In this document: in pieces, positions 58,551 through 64,000 of the stretch | Layout of the letters: each line of letters starts with the position of its first letter | How positions within the stretch are numbered: position 1 is the first letter of the stretch | Origin: Micromonospora tarapacensis | GTDB taxonomy: Bacteria > Actinomycetota > Actinomycetes > Mycobacteriales > Micromonosporaceae | Direction: 5' to 3' | Assembly (NCBI RefSeq): GCF_019697375.1 | Contig: NZ_JAHCDI010000004.1 | Span: forward strand, 1,165,324-1,229,323 | Length of the DNA: 64,000 bases | The notes under the pieces: generated by a model | The model's input: the letters and a program-made list of their open reading frames with translations, nothing else | Database searches by the model: none | What the model was told of the DNA's origin: nothing | Translations under genes and position numbers: made by a program

Positions 58551-58934
58551 TCAGTGGTTGGCCCACGACGGCGGTGCCGCCGGGGGCTGGGGTGCCTCCG
58601 GCAGGCGGCCGGGCTCCCGGTGCTCCTGCCAGTCCCGCAGCTCGGTGCGGTATTCCTCGTACGCGGCGGTGTAGTCACGCTCGGCCGCCACGGCCGCGCG
58701 ACAGGTCTCCGCGCGCTCGCGGCAGGTGACGGCGAGCTGGGTCAACTCCGTGGCGACCTGATCGAGGATGGCGGCCGCGGCGTCCAGTTCGTCCGTCACG
58801 ATGTTGGTCAGTTGGCCACCGATCATGGAGCCTGCGCCGATCGCTGCCCGCGCGGGCTCCATGAGCGTGCCGGTCATCTGGGCCGCCGCGTCCAGCATGG
58901 TGGCCGCCGCCTCGTAGTCCTCCGCAAATGGCAT
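58551..58934 (-). CDS. Small helical type VII secretion-associated protein (EspC-like)
   Basis: A 127-residue protein. Residues 1-95 form two long helices (FAEDYEAAATMLDAAAQMTG, then DQVATELTQLAVTCRERAET) in the manner of WXG100/EspC-type secretion substrates, but the hairpin holds GAGSMIGGQLTNI instead of W-x-G. The tail from about 100 is Pro-rich and ends in AAPPSWANH. The Y-E-E-Y-R-x-E-L segment could act like a YxxxD/E-type export signal. ATG 58934 has ggag about 12 nt ahead (gaagggagcgtcgta). It lies in the type VII locus, 86 nt downstream of the WXG-like gene. Confidence 0.65.
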   Translation of the reverse strand: MPFAEDYEAAATMLDAAAQMTGTLMEPARAAIGAGSMIGGQLTNIVTDELDAAAAILDQVATELTQLAVTCRERAETCRAAVAAERDYTAAYEEYRTELRDWQEHREPGRLPEAPQPPAAPPSWANH

Positions 58935-59020
58935 TACGACGCTCCCTTCCGGCACGGGCCACGCGTGAGGGGCCGGGGCGGTCGTCGCACCCCCGGCCCC
59001 CTGCACGGCCGATCCGACAC

Positions 59021-59521
59021 TCAAGCCCGGGTGATCCCGGTGTTCATGATCTCGTCGAGCTGAACGGCCTGCGCGTCCATCACCTGTCCCAGCGATCCGG
59101 CCGACTCGCCGGCCGCCGCCGCGACCGCGTTGAACTGGGTGGCCACATCGGTCAGTTCCCCACCGAGGCGCGCGAGGTCGGCCCGGAAGGTCTCGAAGAT
59201 CTCCTGTACGCGTACCGTCGTCTCGTTGACCCGGGCGTCGAGTTCCACGCCGACCTCCTCGGCCTGCGTCCGGTTGGCGCCGGTCCACTGGACGCCGCCG
59301 AAGCTCGCGGTCACGGAGCGGGACTCCTGGCTGACCGCCAGCAGCGCCGAGACCACAGCGCTCTGGGCGTTGGTGATCTGCTCCTGGAGACCGGCGACCG
59401 CGCTGTCCGTCGTCGAGACGACGTTGCCGCCGCAGGCGGCGAGGTTGTCACCGAGGCTGCGGTACGCGTTGGCGTGCTGCTGGATCTGGGCGACGTCCCC
59501 GCCGAGCATTCCGACGTTCAT
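59021..59521 (-). CDS. WXG100-like type VII secretion substrate
   Basis: A 166-residue helical protein, longer than the usual 100 residues of WXG100 proteins. Helices at about 5-70 and 90-160 flank the turn FGGVQWTGANRTQAEE, where W-T-G is the family motif. It lacks a signal peptide, as expected for ESX-type export. Next to a large downstream-encoded (upstream in the operon) putative effector and an EspC-like protein, it is probably a secretion partner or chaperone. ATG 59521 follows gggaggtagcagcc. The operon reads large effector, WXG-like, EspC-like. Confidence 0.7.
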   Translation of the reverse strand: MNVGMLGGDVAQIQQHANAYRSLGDNLAACGGNVVSTTDSAVAGLQEQITNAQSAVVSALLAVSQESRSVTASFGGVQWTGANRTQAEEVGVELDARVNETTVRVQEIFETFRADLARLGGELTDVATQFNAVAAAAGESAGSLGQVMDAQAVQLDEIMNTGITRA

Positions 59522-59611
59522 GGCTGCTACCTCCCGATGTGTTTTCCCCCGGCGACCCGTGTCGCCTCGGTCGTCTGCATTCGCTGCGAGGCACCGGTTC
59601 GGTTCCCTCGC

Positions 59612-62600
59612 TCACCAGTCCGACCAGCCGTCGTCGAAATCCAGGTCGAGCGGCGTCGCGAACTCGTCGTCGTAGCTGATGTCGATCCCGGGCACGGACT
59701 CCAGGTAGGGATCCCAGGTCACCGCATCGAGCGCCGGGCCCATGAGGGCCGGCACCCCGTCGTCGTAGGCCGCCGAGGGCTGCGTCTGCGCCCAGAAGTC
59801 GTCGTCGTATCCGAAGTCGACGGTGGTGCCCTGGGGCGCCCCGAGGCCGATCATCGTGTCGTAGGCGGTGTGGTAGAGGTCGGGCAGCTCGTACTCGGAC
59901 ACGTCATCCCAGCTGGTCGGCTCCGCCGTTCCCGCGGTGCCGTACCGGTACAGGTCGTCCGGCGGCGGCGCGTACTCTCCGCCGAGATCGACGGAGAAGC
60001 CGGCCGGTAGGCCGCCAGCAAGGTCGAGGGCGGCACCGGGCCGCAGGTCCGGGTCCGGGAATCCGGGCCGGTCCGCGAACGCGGGGTCGAACGGTGACCG
60101 GAACTCGTCCCGCACGTCGAACGCCAGCAGACTGCCCGGTGGTGCGTGCTGGGCGACGAGCACGTCCGCCGTGGACACGCCGGCGAGTTCGGCGATGCGC
60201 CCTACCGCGAGATCGCCGCTGACCGGGTACTTGACGCTGACCAGTGCACCCGGGCCGCTCGCCAGACCTTCGGCGAAGTCGCTCTGCTCGGCGGGTCGGA
60301 ACCCGTCGCTGTTGGCCCGGAAACCGACTGCGCCGATGTAGGGGATGTTCACCGCCGCCATCCCGTCCACCGCGAGGGTGGGTAGCCGCAGGTCCAGGAT
60401 CGGGCCGAGATTCACCTCGCCGGCAATCGAGGTGACCAGGCCGTAGTGGTCCGCCTGGAACGAGACGCCGGCCACGCCGCCGACGGTGAGACCATCCACC
60501 GGGGCCGTGTCGTTGTCGATCAGCAGGACGCCGTTGCGCACACCCACGTACACCGACTCGGACGCGCGGTGGGGCCCCTGGGCGGAGGCGCCCCAGCCCA
60601 CGATGTTGAAGATCCCCTCCTTGGTACGCGAGCCGCCGTCGAGGACATGGTTGGGGACGAAAGCCAGGTTCTGCGGTGCCGCCCAGACGTAGGACGGGTC
60701 CGCGGCCGGCGGCACGAACAACCGCCCGATGGGGTGCAGTGGTGGTTCGGCCGGAAGCGGGACGTAGAACGGTGAGTCCGGGCCGCGGCCGGACCCGTCG
60801 GGAAGGGCGACCCGCCCCAACTCGTCCTGGGCGTTGGTGGTGCCGGTGCGGAGCAGGTCGCTGGCAGGGCCACCGAGCAGCGGCGCGCCGGCGAGGCCGG
60901 CGAGGCGGAGATCACCGCCACCGACGCCAGTGTCGTCCAGCCGGCTCTGCGGCAGGTCCTCGGGACGGTCGAGGAAGAAGAGCAGGTAGCCGCCGGGAAG
61001 CTCCTTGAGTTGTCCGGGGGCCGACCGCATCCCACCCGGGAGGCTCATCGAGCCGCGTGCCGAATCCGGGACCTCACCGCCGTCGCCGCCGTACACCGTG
61101 CCGTCGGGCCCGACGACCTCGGCACCGGGCGGGATGAACTGCATTCCCGGTTGCAGCGGGATCGGTGTCGCAGAGCCGGGCAGCGTCATGGTCGGTCCTC
61201 GGTTGGTCGACCCGGCCGGGCCCTGCGCCAGGACGAATCCGCCGCTCAGCGTGTCTGCTCCGGCTCCGCCCACCAGGACGTCTGTCCCGGCTGAGCCCGC
61301 CAGGGTGTTGTCGCCGGCCCGGCCCGCCGGGCCGCCGATCACCGCACCACCGCTCGGCCCGGCCGGCCCGGCCGGCCGGGCCGGTCCCAGGGCCGTGCCG
61401 AACGTGGTGCTCGCCGTGGGCGTGGTGGCTGCGCTGCCGAACAGGGCGAGCGACTCACTCGGGGTGGCGGAGCCGCTGCCGGGTGTACCGGTCGGCGGCA
61501 GCGACTCGACCACCTTGCTGAGCCGCTGCATGACCACGGGCGCGGCCAGTCTCGGGTCGGCGCCCCGGAACACGCCCTCCAGCACGATGCCCACCTCGGC
61601 GACCCGCTGTGCGATCACGGCCGCATCCGGCCCGGCCTGCGGCGAGGTGCGGCTGATCCGCAGCGCCTGGGCAAGTGCCTGACCGGCGGCGAAGGGGCGT
61701 CCGGCGTCGACGGCGGAGACGGCCCGCGCGAGGTTCGCCACGATCCCGGTGCCCTTGGCCAGGTCGGCCAGGTCGGTCCGGGTCTTCGGGTCGAAGTCGA
61801 ACGCGGTTCCGGCGACGGTCTTCGGGTCACCGAGGACGCCCCTGGGATTGAGCAGCGCCGTCGCCCCGGCGGAGACGACCGTGAGGCCGTTGCTGAACGC
61901 GCTCAGCGCGTCGCCCCGGTCGAGCGCCTGGACCACGCCGACGGCCGGGGTCACCAGTCGGGCGACGTCTCCTACGGACGTCCCGAGTCGCACCAGGTCG
62001 AGCGCGAGGCTCCTGTCGATCAGGTCGAGGTTCGCCAGCAGTGGTCCGCCGTTGCCCAGGAGACTGCCGGTCGCGCCGAGCCCCGCGGATATCGCACCGA
62101 TCACCGTGTCCGCCTGGGACGCCCGGAACACCGACGCACCGATGTCGAAGGCGCGTTTGGCGTTGCGCAGCACGTCCAGGGTGCCGCCGGCGTCGAAGAG
62201 ACCGCCCACGATGCTGCTCTGCCCCACGAGCGTCGCCGCACCGGCCGCCGCACCCACCAGGTCGGCACCGGCGGTGAAGGCGGACAGGCCCGCGCCGATG
62301 GCGCCCAGCCAGTTGCCTTCGACGGCATGGGTCACCGCTTCGACCGCGTTGATCGCCAGGGTGGCTATCCCGACGGCCTGTAGGCCGGGTACGACGAGAC
62401 TGGCGACCCCGAGTGCGATCTTGCCGATCTGGAAGATCGCCTTGAACGGGTTGTCCTCCCAGGCGCTCACGATGGCCTTGCCGATCGACTTGACGGTGTC
62501 GAAGATCCGCGACAGGAAGCCCTTCTTCTTCTTTTTCCGCCGGCTGATGCCGGTCAGCACACCGAGATCGTCGAAGGTGATGTTGAGCTTGTACTTGCCG

Positions 62601-64000
62601 AGGTTTTGACTCCGGCCGCCGGGGATGCCCCACTGACGGGCGAGAATGAGGAACTCGGGATTGTCCTCGACCGCCTCCCGGCTGCGCATCCGCAGCCGGC
62701 TGCGGCCGAGCGCGTCCACCACGTTGCCACCCACCACGGCGGTCAGCTCGCGTTCGGTGAGCGCCGGGGCCCCGACGACGGCCAGGGCCCGGAACGCCGC
62801 GACCACCCGGTTGATGCGCTCGTGCAACTGCGGCCCGTCGGTCGCGCCCCGCAGGTAGCTCAGCGCCCCGACGAACTGTGCCTGGATAGTCGGTGACTGT
62901 GCCATCGAGCGGGGGATCTGACTCGCGACCAGCGCGAAGAGCTGCTGCTGGACCGGTTCGGTCAGGTCGATCGGCGTCGCACTGCCCAGATCGACCCCGA
63001 CGCCGGTCATCGCCCGGTCCACGAGCGCGGCCAGGCCGACGGTGTAGGCGTCGTCGATGACCCCCGTCGTGCGCCCGAGCCTCAGGACGAGATCGATGCC
63101 CGCCTCGTTGAAGAACGTCGTCGGGTCGGTGTCGCCCTCGAATCCGGTGGGCAGCAGCGCGCTCTGCAGCATCCGGTTGGCGCGCAGGAACTCCACCGCC
63201 GCCGCGAACCGGGCCGACGGGGTCGCGGCCGAATCCCCGGGGTCGGTCCAGCCGACCCGGGCGGCGAAGGCCAGAGTCTGGTCGAGTTGGATGTCGTCCG
63301 GTGCGGTCACGTCCCGACCCACGAGGTGTGCGGGCAGCCAGTCGACGATCGCCGCGAACTCGACCTCGGCCGCGGCGATCTTCGCGGCCAGCTCTGCCGG
63401 TGCGCTGTCGGCGGTGGCGAAGTCGTGCGTGGCCAGCACGTCGCCGAGTCGTGGCAGGTCCGCCGCGCGGGCGAGGCGGTGGTCCAGTTCGAGCGTGCCG
63501 GCTACCCAGTCCAGCAGGCGCTCCGGGTCGGCCAGCACGTCGTCGACGGCCCGGCCGTCGGACCAGAAGTCCTGCCAGAACACCTCGGTGGTGCGTTGCT
63601 CGGCCCGGCTCCGGAACAGGCCGAGGAATCCACGGCCGGCCTGCTCCCGTTCCACCGGGGGCACCGGGGGGCCGACGTGTTCGATGCCCAACGCGAGGGC
63701 CAGCGTCCGCAGGTCGGGCAGCAGTTCGCTGGGCAGGTCGGGTCGCTGCCCGGCCAGCAGCGCCGGCACCAGCACCGGCGACAGGCGATCGAGTGCCGCG
63801 TCCAGCGTCGCATTGGTACCGGCGGGGGCGAGGCCGACGAGGAGGGCCCGCAGATCCCGTGGGCCGGCGAAGCCGAGCAGCGCGTTGAGCACGCTGCCGA
63901 GTTCGGCCGTGGTCGCGCCGACGCTGCTGGCCACTCCGCGCGGATCGATCACGAACTGGTCGGCGAGGTCGGCCTTGTCGATGACCCCGGCGCCCAGGGT
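59612..64000 (-). CDS. Giant putative type VII-secreted protein with RTX-like stretch, 5' end beyond window
   Basis: At least 1462 residues; the frame is open through the right edge, so the start lies outside. From the visible N-terminus: helical domains (about residues 20-480); a Lys-run SRRKKKKKGFLSRIFDTVKS; a membrane-like region with VASLVVPGLQAVGIATLAIN and repeated Ala/Gly helices (about 500-700); a Gly-rich linker with an RTX-like nonapeptide stretch TLAGSAGTDVLVGGAGADTL (coded near 61243-61320); beta-rich C-terminal domains; an Asp-rich tail ending DDGWSDW. No signal peptide is visible. It leads the WXG-like and EspC-like genes, so export by the EssC-like ATPase is likely. The RTX patch has about three units, so Ca binding may be weak. 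Confidence 0.7.
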   Translation of the reverse strand, partial: TLGAGVIDKADLADQFVIDPRGVASSVGATTAELGSVLNALLGFAGPRDLRALLVGLAPAGTNATLDAALDRLSPVLVPALLAGQRPDLPSELLPDLRTLALALGIEHVGPPVPPVEREQAGRGFLGLFRSRAEQRTTEVFWQDFWSDGRAVDDVLADPERLLDWVAGTLELDHRLARAADLPRLGDVLATHDFATADSAPAELAAKIAAAEVEFAAIVDWLPAHLVGRDVTAPDDIQLDQTLAFAARVGWTDPGDSAATPSARFAAAVEFLRANRMLQSALLPTGFEGDTDPTTFFNEAGIDLVLRLGRTTGVIDDAYTVGLAALVDRAMTGVGVDLGSATPIDLTEPVQQQLFALVASQIPRSMAQSPTIQAQFVGALSYLRGATDGPQLHERINRVVAAFRALAVVGAPALTERELTAVVGGNVVDALGRSRLRMRSREAVEDNPEFLILARQWGIPGGRSQNLGKYKLNITFDDLGVLTGISRRKKKKKGFLSRIFDTVKSIGKAIVSAWEDNPFKAIFQIGKIALGVASLVVPGLQAVGIATLAINAVEAVTHAVEGNWLGAIGAGLSAFTAGADLVGAAAGAATLVGQSSIVGGLFDAGGTLDVLRNAKRAFDIGASVFRASQADTVIGAISAGLGATGSLLGNGGPLLANLDLIDRSLALDLVRLGTSVGDVARLVTPAVGVVQALDRGDALSAFSNGLTVVSAGATALLNPRGVLGDPKTVAGTAFDFDPKTRTDLADLAKGTGIVANLARAVSAVDAGRPFAAGQALAQALRISRTSPQAGPDAAVIAQRVAEVGIVLEGVFRGADPRLAAPVVMQRLSKVVESLPPTGTPGSGSATPSESLALFGSAATTPTASTTFGTALGPARPAGPAGPSGGAVIGGPAGRAGDNTLAGSAGTDVLVGGAGADTLSGGFVLAQGPAGSTNRGPTMTLPGSATPIPLQPGMQFIPPGAEVVGPDGTVYGGDGGEVPDSARGSMSLPGGMRSAPGQLKELPGGYLLFFLDRPEDLPQSRLDDTGVGGGDLRLAGLAGAPLLGGPASDLLRTGTTNAQDELGRVALPDGSGRGPDSPFYVPLPAEPPLHPIGRLFVPPAADPSYVWAAPQNLAFVPNHVLDGGSRTKEGIFNIVGWGASAQGPHRASESVYVGVRNGVLLIDNDTAPVDGLTVGGVAGVSFQADHYGLVTSIAGEVNLGPILDLRLPTLAVDGMAAVNIPYIGAVGFRANSDGFRPAEQSDFAEGLASGPGALVSVKYPVSGDLAVGRIAELAGVSTADVLVAQHAPPGSLLAFDVRDEFRSPFDPAFADRPGFPDPDLRPGAALDLAGGLPAGFSVDLGGEYAPPPDDLYRYGTAGTAEPTSWDDVSEYELPDLYHTAYDTMIGLGAPQGTTVDFGYDDDFWAQTQPSAAYDDGVPALMGPALDAVTWDPYLESVPGIDISYDDEFATPLDLDFDDGWSDW

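Noticed and set aside
1..64000. CRISPR arrays, tRNA and rRNA genes
   Set aside because: No regularly spaced direct repeats and no cloverleaf or rRNA-like sequences were noticed while reading; short tRNA genes could in principle be missed without a covariance search.

Overview
This is a 64 kb window of very GC-rich DNA with actinomycete coding habits: GTG and TTG starts, ATGA and GTGA gene overlaps, many ECF sigma factors, and many TetR, WYL, MerR and Rrf2 regulators. The gene mix (StrR-type activator next to an NRPS condensation domain, a TIR protein like FxsC, an FHA-bearing type VII secretion ATPase) suggests a filamentous actinomycete, probably Micromonosporaceae. That placement is inference; no rRNA, tRNA or CRISPR array was seen.

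Region 1 (1-5.3 kb): the edge of a probable nonribosomal peptide cluster (condensation-domain protein and StrR/ParB-like activator), a SigG-type ECF sigma factor with a DUF6069 membrane protein, and a WYL regulator with a membrane protein. Region 2 (5.35-10.1 kb): an alpha/beta hydrolase, then a tight three-gene operon on the minus strand (TIR-NTPase, second P-loop ATPase, membrane coiled-coil protein). This operon is the best candidate for an undescribed, possibly defensive, system.

Region 3 (10.2-25.5 kb): regulator/enzyme pairs (SDR with TetR, AraC with DUF2000, TetR with a membrane protein), an MFS transporter, an ABC exporter operon with a PHB-depolymerase-like esterase, and a heterodimeric ABC exporter whose two degenerate ATPase halves complement each other. 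Several gene remnants lie here: SnoaL-like, LtrA, and a flavoprotein disulfide reductase with its middle deleted. Clear inverted or direct repeat operators lie at 11034-11099, 19402-19443 and 20970-21035.

Region 4 (25.6-33 kb): a MerR-type regulator with a hairpin in its leader, a leucine-rich-repeat-variant protein, and a complete ECF-type importer (EcfAA', EcfT, S component) whose start codon lies 4 nt from a near-consensus DtxR/IdeR iron box. An L,D-transpeptidase and an IS3 transposase scrap follow. Region 5 (33.4-40 kb): secreted proteins (a four-Cys exported peptide, a beta/gamma-crystallin plus aerolysin-like protein, a tachylectin-like protein) around a DUF6069-YciI-ECF42 sigma operon.

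Region 6 (40-48.6 kb): an Rrf2 regulator facing an NmrA-like oxidoreductase, then a five-gene operon (FAH-family hydrolase, SDR, LutABC). It fits cleavage of a 2,4-diketo-3-deoxy sugar acid to pyruvate and L-lactate, followed by lactate oxidation. Region 7 (48.6-64 kb): a noncanonical type VII secretion locus: Ser/Thr kinase, two anchored or accessory proteins, a 1458-residue FHA-FtsK ATPase of EssC-like layout, a divergent ECF sigma/RskA-type anti-sigma pair, two small WXG-like or EspC-like proteins, and a giant (at least 1462 residues) putative secreted protein with an RTX-like stretch that runs off the right edge.

Three genes (TetR at 11.2 kb, L,D-transpeptidase at 32.2 kb, anti-sigma factor at 57.9 kb) show single apparent frameshifts in GC-rich or repetitive sequence. 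These are either sequencing indels or real lesions.
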